Shown one piece after another: positions 18,653-27,842 of a stretch of 64,000 nucleotides of DNA. The notes beneath the pieces were generated by a model. It searched no databases. It was not told the origin of the DNA and saw only the letters and a program-made list of their open reading frames with translations. The stretch is from Sphingomonas panacisoli. Its GTDB lineage: Bacteria > Pseudomonadota > Alphaproteobacteria > Sphingomonadales > Sphingomonadaceae. How positions within the stretch are numbered: position 1 is the first letter of the stretch; the number at the start of each line of letters is the position of its first letter. Position numbers and translations under genes: made by a program. The DNA is taken from positions 1,054,001-1,118,000 of the forward strand of contig NZ_CP042306.1 in NCBI RefSeq assembly GCF_007859635.1, in the 5' to 3' direction.

Positions 18653-20032
18653 GTGGCGGGTTTGGTTGCGAGGGAAGGCGTGGTGCCGGGGGAAGTGCTC
18701 AACGCGTGGGCACGCATCCGCAAGAACCTTCGCGAATCGGCCGGCGCGCGGCTGTTCGAGCAATGGCTCAAGCCGATCGAGCTGGGCGATAGCGACGACG
18801 CGACCACGGTCCGCCTGACCCTGCCGTCGGCGTTCACCGCCAACTGGGTCCGCAACCATTACGCCGACCGCCTGCTCCAGGAGTTCCGCCACGCGGTCCC
18901 GGCGATTCGCACGGTATCGATCGAGGTGCGCTCGGCCACCGCGCCGGTGCGCGCCGTCGCCGCCGAGGAAAAGCCCGAGCCGGCCAAGCCAGCCGCCGCA
19001 CCCGCCGACCGCCCGGCGCTCGATTCGCGGCTGACGTTCGACCGTTTCGTGGTCGATGCGTCGAACCGCGTCGCGTTCAACGCCGCGCGCGCGCTGGCCG
19101 AGCCGGGCACACCGCGGTTCAGCCCGCTGTTCCTTCATTCGGGTACCGGCCTCGGCAAGACCCACCTGATGCACGCGATCGGCCACGCCTATCTGGCCGC
19201 CGTTCCCGACGCGCGCGTGATCTTGATGTCGGCCGAACGCTTCATGTTCGAATTCGTCGCCGCGATCCGGGCGAACGACACGCACGGCTTCAAGAACCGG
19301 CTGCGCTCGTCCGACCTGCTGATGATCGACGATCTGCACTTCATCTCCGGCAAGAAGCCGACGCAGGACGAATTCTTCCATACGATCAACGAACTGACGG
19401 CGGCGGGCAAGCGGCTGGTCATCACCGCCGACCGTCACCCGCACGGGCTCGACGATGTCGAGGCGCGGATCGTGTCGCGGCTGTCGATGGGCTTGGTCGC
19501 CGACATCAAGGCGCCGAACGCGGACCTGCGCCGCGCGTTGCTCGACCATCGGCTGGGCGAACTGCCCGACGTCGATGTGCCGAACGACGTGCTCGAATTG
19601 CTGTCGCTCAAGATCACCGGCTCGCTGCGCGAAGTCGAAGGCGCGCTCAACCGGCTGGTCGCCTATGCCCAACTGACGGGCGAAGCGATCGACCTCGACT
19701 TCGCGCAGGCGACGCTCGGCGACGTGCTGCGCGGCGGCACCAAGCGGATCACGATCGACGAGATCCAGCGCGCGGTGTCGGCGCATTACGACCTGAAGCC
19801 GGTCGATCTGGTCTCGGCGCGCCGCGCCGTGGTCGTCGCACGGCCACGCCAGATCGCGATGTACCTCGCCAAGCGTCTGACCACGCGCTCGCTGCCGGAA
19901 ATCGGTCGCAAGTTCGGCGGGCGCGATCACTCGACCGTGATCCACGCCGTGCGCCGGATCGAGGAATTGCGCGGGAGCGATCACGAGATCGACGGCGCGG
20001 TGAAGGCGCTGATCCGGCAGCTGGAAGGCTAG
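18653..20032 (+). CDS. dnaA: Chromosomal replication initiator protein DnaA
   Basis: DnaA binds origin boxes and opens the duplex. The AAA+ core shows Walker A GTGLGKTH and Walker B LLMIDDLHF. The C-terminal DNA-binding domain ends with the signature GGRDHSTVIHAVRRIEE. Domain I starts with AWARIRKNLRESAGARLFEQWLKP. The start is uncertain: GTG 18653 lies a good distance after AAAGGA, and the adjacent GTG 18650 and an open frame from ATG 18542 are alternatives. The extension would add Arg-rich residues unlike DnaA. From 18653 the product is 459 residues, normal for the family. Confidence 0.93.
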   Translation: MAGLVAREGVVPGEVLNAWARIRKNLRESAGARLFEQWLKPIELGDSDDATTVRLTLPSAFTANWVRNHYADRLLQEFRHAVPAIRTVSIEVRSATAPVRAVAAEEKPEPAKPAAAPADRPALDSRLTFDRFVVDASNRVAFNAARALAEPGTPRFSPLFLHSGTGLGKTHLMHAIGHAYLAAVPDARVILMSAERFMFEFVAAIRANDTHGFKNRLRSSDLLMIDDLHFISGKKPTQDEFFHTINELTAAGKRLVITADRHPHGLDDVEARIVSRLSMGLVADIKAPNADLRRALLDHRLGELPDVDVPNDVLELLSLKITGSLREVEGALNRLVAYAQLTGEAIDLDFAQATLGDVLRGGTKRITIDEIQRAVSAHYDLKPVDLVSARRAVVVARPRQIAMYLAKRLTTRSLPEIGRKFGGRDHSTVIHAVRRIEELRGSDHEIDGAVKALIRQLEG

Positions 20033-20266
20033 GTGCGGGCGGCCGGCGAATTGCGTCAGCAAATCGCGGACTCACCACGGCGGCCAGCGGGCGAGCACAG
20101 CTCGTCCGTCTGACGGCGTGGCGTCTCGCGAAAACTCTTCCAATGTAGGATTTCGCCTGACATCGTTTCGCGATGTTCCGCCGCATCGCGCCCGTCCGAA
20201 CTCGCCCGACGAATCGCTTCCTTCGAAACGTCGTCGCTAGTGTCAACTTGGTGTCAACTTAGGCCG

Positions 20267-21274
20267 TCAGACTTGTAGTCCGATCGCCTGTTGCGCCGCG
20301 CGCAAGGTCGGTGCGGCTAGGCTGCGAGCCTTTTCCGCGCCCCGCTCCAGCGCGCCCGCGACCGCTGCACGATCGTCGAGCAGGCGGGTGAGCCGGTTGC
20401 GGATCGGGCCGAGCTTGGCGACCGCGAGATCGGCCAGTGCCGGCTTGAACTGGCCGAACCCCTGGCCGCCGAACTGCGCGACCACGTCGGCGGGGGCGAT
20501 GTCCGCCAGGGCGGCGTAGATCGTCACCAGGTTCTTCGCCTCCGGCCGGCCGTCCAGGCCCGCCACGTCGCTCGGCAGGACATCGGCGTCGGACTTGGCC
20601 TTCTTGATCTTCGACACGATGGTGTCGTCCGAATCGATGAGGTTAATCCGCGACAGGTCGGACGGGTCTGACTTGGACATCTTCGCCCCGCCGTCACGCA
20701 GACTCATGATCCGCGGCGCGGCCTTCGACACGAACGGCTCGGGCAGGGTGAACAGCTCGGTGCCGTAGTCGAGGTTGAACTTGGTGGCGATGTCGCGCGC
20801 CAGTTCGAGATGCTGTTTCTGGTCTTCGCCCACCGGCACATGCGTCGCCTGATAGAGCAGCACGTCCGCCGCCTGCAGCACCGGGTAATCGAACAACGCG
20901 ACACTCGACCCTTCGCGGTTCTTGCCGGCCTTGTCCTTCCACTGCGTCATACGGTTGAGCCAGCCCATCCGCGCCGTACCGTTGAGCAACCACGCCAGTT
21001 CCGAATGCGCCGGCACGCGCGTCTGGTTGAACAGGATCGAGCGCTCGGGATCGATACCGCAGGCGAGCAAGGTCGCGGTCATCTCGACCGTCGCATTGGC
21101 CAGCTCGCTCGGCACGACCGGGAGCGAAATGGCGTGGAGGTCGGCGAGGAAGAACAGGCACACGTCGTCCGCGCCCATCGCGTCCTGCATGGCGACCCAT
21201 TGCTTGATCGCGCCGAGGTAATTGCCGAGGTGCAGATTGCCGGTGGGCTGGATGCCGGAAACGACGCGCATCAT
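20267..21274 (-). CDS. trpS: Tryptophanyl-tRNA synthetase
   Basis: The 335-residue class I synthetase starts at ATG 21274 (21271 is an alternative). It carries the HIGH-type motif TGNLHLGNYLG and the KMSKSDPSD motif near residue 195. It charges tRNA-Trp. Length matches bacterial TrpS. It begins six bases after the repaired murJ stop, so the two genes form an operon. In the sequence as given the frame is continuous with murJ, but this results from a one-base shift within murJ and is not a natural fusion. Confidence 0.95.
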   Translation of the reverse strand: MMRVVSGIQPTGNLHLGNYLGAIKQWVAMQDAMGADDVCLFFLADLHAISLPVVPSELANATVEMTATLLACGIDPERSILFNQTRVPAHSELAWLLNGTARMGWLNRMTQWKDKAGKNREGSSVALFDYPVLQAADVLLYQATHVPVGEDQKQHLELARDIATKFNLDYGTELFTLPEPFVSKAAPRIMSLRDGGAKMSKSDPSDLSRINLIDSDDTIVSKIKKAKSDADVLPSDVAGLDGRPEAKNLVTIYAALADIAPADVVAQFGGQGFGQFKPALADLAVAKLGPIRNRLTRLLDDRAAVAGALERGAEKARSLAAPTLRAAQQAIGLQV

Positions 21275-21279
21275 GGTTC

Positions 21280-22885
21280 CTAGAGTTGTTCCTGGCCGGT
21301 CGGCTTGCCCGGGCGGCGGCGGCCGAGCAGTGCCTTCAGGTCGCTGAGCCGATACGCGCCGGTGACGAAACACGCCAGCGCATAGACCGCCCCGCCGCCT
21401 GCGACGAACGCGCCGAGCGCGAGCCCGCGGCGAACCAGGCTGCCGGTCAGGTACGGATCGACCAGCGGGGCGAGGGAACCACAGCGCCACGCCCATCAGG
21501 ATCGCCGCGATCAGCAGGCGCGGGACGCGGCGGCGGAGGCGTTGGTCGGTAATGAAATGCCCGCGCTTGCGCAGCGTGAAGTACAGCATGGCGACGTTGA
21601 CGCTCGACGAGATCGCGGTCGCCAGCGGCGGGCCCACATGGTGGATCAGCGGGATCAGGATCAGGTTGCCGACCAGGTTCACCGCCACCGAGATCATCGC
21701 ATAGCGCACCGGCGTCTTGGTATCCTCGCGCGCGTAGAAGCCCGGGGTCAGCACCTTGACCAAGACGTACGAGGGTAGGCCGACCGAGAACCCGGCGAGC
21801 GCCCAGGCGCAGGCCGTCGTCGCCTGCGCGGTGAACGCGCCGTGCTGGAACAGCCCGCGGATGATCGGCTCCGCCCCGACGATGAAGGCGACCGTGGCTG
21901 GCAAAGTGAGGAACAGCGCGAGCTCGATGCCGCGATTCTGCGTATCCATCGCCTCGTCATGCTTGCCGGTCGACAGCAGCCGCGAGACGGTGGGCAGGAG
22001 GATCGTGCCGAGCCCGATCCCGATCATACCGAGCGGTAGCTGGTTCAGCCGGTCGGCATAGTAGATGTACGAAATCGACCCTTCGTCGAGCAGCCCACCG
22101 GCCAGCGCGGTCGAGATCGCCAGGTTCACCTGCACCGCCCCGGCGCCGATCGCTGCCGGGATGATCAGCTTGAGCAACTGGCGCATGTCATCGGTCATCA
22201 CCGGCTTGCGCAGCTTCAGACTGACCCCCGCTTGCCGGCAGGCGAACATCAACCACAGCAGCTGCATCGCGCCGCCGACGGTGACCGAAATCGCCTGCAC
22301 CCGCGCGGTCTCGTACGCGGCTTGCGGGCCGTGACCGTGGAAGAACCACAAGGCGCTGACCATCGCGATGTTGAGCAGGATGGGGGCCGCGGCGTTGACC
22401 CAGAACTTGTTGAGCGAATTGAGGATCCCGCCGAGCAAAGACGCCAGGCTGATCAGCGTCAGATAGGGGATCGTCCACCGCGACAGTTCGACCGCGAACG
22501 CGAACTGGCTGGGCGTCGGCGCCTGGCGCGTGAAGCCGCCCGACAGCGCGAAGGTCACCGGCCAGGCGGCGATCAGCATCGCGATGGTGAACACGGCAAG
22601 GATCGGCAGCAGCACCGCGAGCGCAGCCTCGGCGAACGCAACGCCCGCGCTCAACTCGCCCTTTTCGCCGACCTTGCGGTTGAACATCGGGATGAATGCC
22701 GCGGAGAACGCCCCCTCGGCGAACAAGGCGCGGAACATGTTCGGCAGGCGGAACGCGACGAAGAACGCGTCCGACGCGAAACTCGCGCCGACATAGGTCG
22801 CCTGCAGCGTATCGCGGACCAGCGCCAGGATACGGCTGGCGAGCGTCAGCCCGCCGACCGATCCCAGCGCCTTGGTCAGGTTCAT
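21280..22885 (-). pseudogene. murJ: Lipid II flippase MurJ (MviN), frameshifted near the C-terminus
   Basis: MurJ moves the peptidoglycan precursor lipid II across the inner membrane. The N-terminus (TKALGSVGGLTLASRILALVRD) and about twelve membrane helices match the family. Reading shifts at GGG 21474-21476 (plus strand). As given, the frame turns Arg-rich and runs on into trpS. Removing one base restores the last hydrophobic helices and a TAG stop at 21280-21282, giving 535 codons, the expected size. MurJ is essential in most bacteria, so a sequencing error is more likely than a real mutation. Confidence 0.88.
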
Positions 22886-22913
22886 CTAACGGTCCCTTGC
22901 GACCGGGAAAGCG

Positions 22914-23414
22914 TCAGGCGTTGCCCGCGGCGCCTTCGGTCGCGGCCTGCTCCTGAGCCTGGAGCTGCTGCAGATACAGCGAACCGAAATCGATCGGGTC
23001 GAGCGTCAGCGGCGGGAAGCCGCCGTCGCGGACCGCATCGGCCACCACGCGGCGGGCGAACGGGAACATCAGCCGCGGCGCTTCGCCGAGCAGGAACGGC
23101 TGGAGCTGATCGTCGGGCACGTTGCGCACGCCGAACAGCGCGGCAAAGGTCAGATCGACGATGAACGCGGTCATCTCTTCGGTCTTGGCCTTGACCTCGA
23201 TCTTCAGCGTCGTTTCGTGAACGTCGTCGGCGACCTTGTTCACGCCGATGCCGAATTCGACCTCGATATTCGGCTGGTTCTGTTGCTGGAAGATCGCAGG
23301 CGCGCTCGGGCTCTCGAACGACAGATCCTTCACATATTGCGAAATCATGCCGATCGCCGGCAGATTGTCGGCACCGTTGGCGACGTTCGCGTCGGCGTTA
23401 ACTTGATCGTCCAT
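22914..23414 (-). CDS. secB: Protein-export chaperone SecB
   Basis: The 166-residue protein has SecB family features: QYVKDLSFESPSAP near the N-terminus, the NIEVEFGIGVNK strand and the LFPFARRVVADAVRDGGFPPL region. The tetrameric cytoplasmic chaperone holds preproteins unfolded and delivers them to SecA. It lies divergently from the Tim44-like gene, a common alphaproteobacterial arrangement, with about 180 bases between for promoters. Confidence 0.95.
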   Translation of the reverse strand: MDDQVNADANVANGADNLPAIGMISQYVKDLSFESPSAPAIFQQQNQPNIEVEFGIGVNKVADDVHETTLKIEVKAKTEEMTAFIVDLTFAALFGVRNVPDDQLQPFLLGEAPRLMFPFARRVVADAVRDGGFPPLTLDPIDFGSLYLQQLQAQEQAATEGAAGNA

Positions 23415-23592
23415 TTGCCGTGATACTTCCCTGTCAGAATTGGTGGAATCGCGCCCGCATGGTACGCGGCGCCGCGAAGTGCGCTGCGCGTAGCAGCCGC
23501 TTCGGGCGAGTTCAACGCCGGGTCGATGGACCCGGTATTTGAATCGTGCGTTTCTTGTGCCTATGTTGGACGCTGGTCAAGGTGGAGTTCCG

Positions 23593-24243
23593 GTGCTCGT
23601 CTATATCGTCATTCTCGCAATGGTTGCCGTCTTCTTGGGGCTGCGCCTCTATGCCGTCCTCGGCAAGCGGACCGGCCATGAGCAGGTGTTGCGCAACCCG
23701 GCGGACGATCGCCCGGCGCCACCCCTGACGATTCCGCGCGTGGTCGAGTCCGCGCCCGAAGTCCGCGACCAGGGTCCGCAAGCGATCGAGGCACGGGCAC
23801 AATCGGGCCTGCGCGCGCTGATTTCCGCCGATCCGTCGTTCGACGTCGCCGGGTTCCTGGACGGCGCCAAGAATGCGTACCGGATGATCCTGGAGGCGTT
23901 CTGGAAGGGCGACACCGAAACGCTCGACTGGTTGACCGAAGACCATGTCCGCGACGCTTTCGGCGAAGCGATCAAGGCGCGCGGCGAAGCGGGCCATGTG
24001 CTGGAGAATCGCCTAGTCGCGATCGAGCGCGCGCTGATCACCGACGCGACGATCAGCGGCCGGACCGTGCGGATCACGGTTGCGTTCGATGCCGATATCG
24101 CCGCGGTGACGCGCGATGCCGAGGGAACGCTGATCGCGGGGTCGCTGACCGATGCCACGGTGACGCACGACGTCTGGACCTTCTCGCGCACGCTCAAGAG
24201 CGGCGATCCGAACTGGAAGCTCGCCGACACCGACGAGGCGTAA
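23593..24243 (+). CDS. Tim44/TimA-domain membrane protein
   Basis: The 216-residue product starts at GTG 23593, which follows AAGGTGGAG at good spacing; an upstream TTG 23539 is in frame but has no clear site. A single membrane helix (VYIVILAMVAVFLGLRLY) is followed by a linker and a Tim44-like domain of about 140 residues (FLDGAKNAYRMILEAFWKGD onwards). Alphaproteobacterial relatives are membrane-anchored and linked to protein translocation or membrane quality control. It precedes mltA and smr as in many related genomes. Confidence 0.85.
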   Translation: MLVYIVILAMVAVFLGLRLYAVLGKRTGHEQVLRNPADDRPAPPLTIPRVVESAPEVRDQGPQAIEARAQSGLRALISADPSFDVAGFLDGAKNAYRMILEAFWKGDTETLDWLTEDHVRDAFGEAIKARGEAGHVLENRLVAIERALITDATISGRTVRITVAFDADIAAVTRDAEGTLIAGSLTDATVTHDVWTFSRTLKSGDPNWKLADTDEA

Positions 24244-24307
24244 GCCGACTATTGTCTCATCCTCCGCGTACCGCCATTGAACGGCCGACGTAGCAGGGGG
24301 TCGGCGA

Positions 24308-25549
24308 GTGAATCTGTCTAAACTGGTTGCGGTAATCGCGCTGACGGTATTGCTGGCAGCCTGCAGCGGTCGGATCGTACCGCCGTCGTCGTCCACCGGT
24401 TCGATACCAGCACCGGTCCGCAAGCCCGTCGCCTCCACGCCGCTGCCGCCGATCACCAACAACAATGCGGTCGCCGCCGGCGCCAATGCGGCGGGAGCGG
24501 GGCTGATCGCCGGACCGGCGGTGTCTTCTCTCACCATCGACCGTGCGCGCGCCAGCAAGGCGCTGACGGCGTTCCGCCTCAGTTGCCGCGAACTGATGCG
24601 CCGCACCGATGTGTCCGGCCTGACTCGCGGCGTCGATTGGCAGCCGGCCTGCTCCGCCGCGCAAACGGCGAACGATGCGCAGACCTTCTTCGCCACCAAC
24701 TTCGAAACCATTCAAGTCGGTGACGGCAAGGCGTTCGCGACCGGCTATTACATTCCCGAAATCCTGGGCTCGCGCTTGCGTCGCTCCGGGTATGAGGTGC
24801 CGATCTACGGCCGCCCGACCGATCTGATCGACGTCGATCTCGGCAAATTTTCCGACACGCTCAAGGGCAAGTCGATCCGCGGCCGGGTGGAGGGCAAGAA
24901 TTTCGTCCCCTATTATGACCGCACGCAGATCGAGAGCGGCGCGATGACCAACGCGCCGATCATCGGTTACGCCGCCGATCCGGTCGCGTTGTTCTTCCTC
25001 CAGGTGCAGGGCTCGGGCGACGTGCGCCAGCCGGACGGATCGACGTTTCGGATCGGGTATGACAGCCAGAACGGCCGCGATTACACCGGCATTGGCAAGC
25101 TGATGAAGGATCGCGGGCTGATCCAGCGCGGGTCGATGCAGGACATCGTCGCGTGGCTGCGGGCTAATCCCGACCAGGGGCGCGACATTATGCGCGAGAA
25201 CAAGTCCTATGTGTTCTTCCGCTTGCTCGACGGACCGCCGCTCGGCGCGCTGGGCTTGCCGGTGACCGGCGGTGTCACCGTGGCGGCCGACGCCAAGTTC
25301 ATCCCGCTCGGCGCGCCGGTGTTCCTGTCGATGGACCGGGTCGATGCGAACGGATTGTGGATCGCGCAGGACACCGGCGGCGCGATCAAGGGGAGCAACC
25401 GCGTCGATACGTTCTGGGGCAGCGGGCGCGAGGCGGAAGCGATCGCGGGCGGCATGTCGGCGCGCGGGTCGGCGTTGCTGCTGGTGCCGGTTGGGACGCT
25501 CGCGCGGTTGCAGGGGGGCGCAAGTGGCGGGACGACGCCTCAGCGCTGA
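24308..25549 (+). CDS. mltA: Membrane-bound lytic murein transglycosylase A
   Basis: The 413-residue protein starts at GTG 24308 and has a lipoprotein signal with LLAACSG, so lipidation near Cys19 is likely. The MltA domain includes GYYIPEILGSR, the central FFLQVQGSGDV and the 3D domain near the C-terminus with the Asp-rich WIAQDTGGAIKG motif. It cleaves glycan strands with formation of 1,6-anhydromuramic ends. It is followed by smr, which starts inside its last 26 bases. Confidence 0.93.
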   Translation: MNLSKLVAVIALTVLLAACSGRIVPPSSSTGSIPAPVRKPVASTPLPPITNNNAVAAGANAAGAGLIAGPAVSSLTIDRARASKALTAFRLSCRELMRRTDVSGLTRGVDWQPACSAAQTANDAQTFFATNFETIQVGDGKAFATGYYIPEILGSRLRRSGYEVPIYGRPTDLIDVDLGKFSDTLKGKSIRGRVEGKNFVPYYDRTQIESGAMTNAPIIGYAADPVALFFLQVQGSGDVRQPDGSTFRIGYDSQNGRDYTGIGKLMKDRGLIQRGSMQDIVAWLRANPDQGRDIMRENKSYVFFRLLDGPPLGALGLPVTGGVTVAADAKFIPLGAPVFLSMDRVDANGLWIAQDTGGAIKGSNRVDTFWGSGREAEAIAGGMSARGSALLLVPVGTLARLQGGASGGTTPQR

Positions 25550-26093
25550 CGAGGCGGCGCTATGGGCGCGGGTGATGGCGACGGTGACTCCCTTGCCCGG
25601 CGCGACGCCTGCCAAGCCGGTAGCGATCGAGAAGCCGGCCGTCGGTTCGGCAATATCGCGACCGGCGGCGGTAGCTGCAAAGCCTCGCCCAAGTGTTCCG
25701 CGGAAGATCGAGGCGCTCAAGAAGACGGCGCCCGGCACCACGCTCGACGGCGGCTGGGATCGCCGTCTCGCACGCGGGTCGGTCGAACCTGACGCAACGG
25801 TCGATCTGCACGGCCAAACGTTGAGCTCCGCCTATCGCATGCTCGACGCCGCGCTCGATCGATCGCGCGCCCGCGGCGACCGCGTCATCCTTCTCATCAC
25901 CGGCAAGCCGCCGCGTCGCGAGAGCGAACGACCGCATGCGCGTGGCGCTATCCGCGCGGCAGTCGGCGATTGGCTCCACGCCTCGCGCCATGCGGAGGCG
26001 ATCGCAGCGGTGCGGGGCGCAAGCCCGCGTCATGGCGGCACCGGCGCACTCTACATCGTGCTCAGACGGCCTCGAACAACACCGAAATTTTAA
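25524..26093 (+). CDS. Smr-domain protein (putative endonuclease)
   Basis: The 189-residue product starts at GTG 25524, inside the last 26 bases of mltA in another frame, so it is probably translated by coupling. The N-terminal half is low-complexity and Ala/Pro/Lys-rich. The C-terminal half is an Smr domain with VDLHGQT, LLITGKP and GGTGALYIVL, the LDxH and GxG-type motifs of this nicking nuclease fold. The role in nucleic-acid metabolism is not established for this subgroup. Confidence 0.85.
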   Translation: MAGRRLSADEAALWARVMATVTPLPGATPAKPVAIEKPAVGSAISRPAAVAAKPRPSVPRKIEALKKTAPGTTLDGGWDRRLARGSVEPDATVDLHGQTLSSAYRMLDAALDRSRARGDRVILLITGKPPRRESERPHARGAIRAAVGDWLHASRHAEAIAAVRGASPRHGGTGALYIVLRRPRTTPKF

Positions 26094-26159
26094 CCCTTTC
26101 GGCCCTAAATCTCCGCAATTGGGCGCGTTTTGCGCGAAGCGGGGATCGTCGAGAGCGTA

Positions 26160-27839
26160 ATGGAATCAGCATCGCTGAAAGGCCGGGCGATTACCTTCGC
26201 CATGTGCGCCGGCGCGGTGGTGTTCATCCTCGCCGTGCTCGCGACGTCGCATGGCACGCTCAGCTTCGACAATCTGAGCCGTGCGCTGGTACCGGCGATC
26301 GTCTGCGCGGTGTTTTCCTGGGCAGCGGCGGAGCGTGCGATCGGCACCACCGCGGCCGCGCTCGACGCGGCGATCGGGCGCATTGCGGAAGCGGCGCGCG
26401 GCGATCTCGAGGGACCCGTTCCACCTGAGGTCGGCGTGGTCGTGCCGCATCTGGCGCAAGCGATGGACGGCCTGTTCCAGCAAGTCGCCGCCAATCTCGA
26501 CAGCGTGCATCGGCTCGCGATGTACGACCCCGTCACCAATCTGCCCAACCGCACCCACTTCCGTCGCGTCGCGGAACGGCAATTGTCGGAGATGCCCGCA
26601 GGCGACGTCGCGGCATTGCTGTTCATCGACCTCGACCGTTTCAAGGCGGTCAACGACACGATGGGTCATGCGACGGGCGACGTGCTGCTCGGCATGGTCG
26701 CCAACAGGCTGCGCGCGGTCGCCGACAGCGTGACGGCGGCGGGCGGGATCGCCAAGCCGCTGATAGGCCGACTGGCCGGCGACGAATTTACCATGCTGTT
26801 CCCGAAGCTCGACGATGCGCACCAGGCGGCGCGGATCGCGCGCGGCGTGCTCTATGCGCTGACCGAGCAGTTCGATCTGGCCGGCGCGGACGTCGAGATC
26901 GGCGCGTCGATCGGCATCGCCATGCGCCCGGCGCACGGCACCTCGCTCCACGACCTGATGTGCGCCGCCGACGCCGCGATGTATCATGCCAAGGCCGGCG
27001 GTCGCGGCCGGACCGAGCATTTCTCCGACGAACTCGCCGCGCAACTTACCGATCGCGCGCAACTCGAAGTCGATCTTCGCAGCGCGATCGAGCGCGGCCA
27101 GTTCGCCCTGGTGTATCAGCCGCAAATGTCGCTTACCGACGGTCGTATCGTCGCGGCCGAGGCGCTGCTGCGCTGGCACCACCCGACTCATGGCATCAAG
27201 CTGCCCGCCAGCTTCCTGCAACGTGCCGAGGAGACCGGGCTGATCGTCGAGATCGGCGACTGGGTCATTGCCGAGGTTGCGGGTACGATCCGGCGGTGGG
27301 CCGATGCGGGGATGGAGCAGCGGCTGGCGATCAACATCAGCCAGCGTCAGCTCGACCACGCGATGTTCTTCCGCCGTCTGCGCGACGCGATGCATGCGGC
27401 CGGCGCCCCCGCGCGCCTGCTCGAGCTGGAGATTACCGAGACGCTCGCGATGCATTGCAGCGGCGACGTGATCGAGGCGATGGCGGCACTGCGCGCGGAC
27501 GGCGCCACCATCGCGATCGACGACTACGGCACCGGCAATTCGAGCGTCGCGCGACTGCGCACGCTGCCGATCGACCGCATCAAGCTCGATCAGACCCTAG
27601 TCGAGCACATCGCGACCAAGGTCGAGGCGCGCCAGATCGCACAGTCGATGATCGGCCTGATTCACGGCCTGGGCTGCGAAGCCGTCGCCGAGGGCATCGA
27701 AGCGGTCGATCAGGCCGAGATCCTCCGCGTGATCGGCTGCGACGTCGTCCAGGGCTTCGCCGTGGCGGAGCCGATGGACGAACAAACGCTCATCGCCTGG
27801 TCGCGCGGCGGCGACCAGAGCGAGGCGCTGGCCAGCTGA
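26160..27839 (+). CDS. Membrane-anchored GGDEF/EAL protein (cyclic di-GMP metabolism)
   Basis: The 559-residue protein starts at ATG 26160. Two membrane helices (about residues 9-30 and 38-57) precede a HAMP-like stretch. The GGDEF domain (about 115-285) has AGDEF in place of GGDEF and no inhibitory RxxD at the expected place. The EAL domain (about 300-550) keeps EALLRW, NIS, ETLAM, DDYGTGNSS, KLD, EGIE and QGF, so phosphodiesterase activity is likely. Net cyclic di-GMP breakdown is the best guess. A PilZ receptor gene lies 6 kb downstream. Confidence 0.88.
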   Translation: MESASLKGRAITFAMCAGAVVFILAVLATSHGTLSFDNLSRALVPAIVCAVFSWAAAERAIGTTAAALDAAIGRIAEAARGDLEGPVPPEVGVVVPHLAQAMDGLFQQVAANLDSVHRLAMYDPVTNLPNRTHFRRVAERQLSEMPAGDVAALLFIDLDRFKAVNDTMGHATGDVLLGMVANRLRAVADSVTAAGGIAKPLIGRLAGDEFTMLFPKLDDAHQAARIARGVLYALTEQFDLAGADVEIGASIGIAMRPAHGTSLHDLMCAADAAMYHAKAGGRGRTEHFSDELAAQLTDRAQLEVDLRSAIERGQFALVYQPQMSLTDGRIVAAEALLRWHHPTHGIKLPASFLQRAEETGLIVEIGDWVIAEVAGTIRRWADAGMEQRLAINISQRQLDHAMFFRRLRDAMHAAGAPARLLELEITETLAMHCSGDVIEAMAALRADGATIAIDDYGTGNSSVARLRTLPIDRIKLDQTLVEHIATKVEARQIAQSMIGLIHGLGCEAVAEGIEAVDQAEILRVIGCDVVQGFAVAEPMDEQTLIAWSRGGDQSEALAS

Positions 27840-27842
27840 ACC

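Noticed and set aside
18551..20062. Long minus-strand open frame opposite dnaA
   Set aside because: It is a GC-rich shadow with Arg/Asp/His-heavy composition and no family motif; dnaA is unambiguous on the other strand. The same holds for long opposite-strand frames at 4234-5631, 26166-27455 and 29361-30566.
20267..22885. One MurJ-TrpS fusion protein
   Set aside because: The linking segment is out-of-frame, Arg/Pro-rich sequence, and the correct murJ end and trpS start are present in the expected frames.
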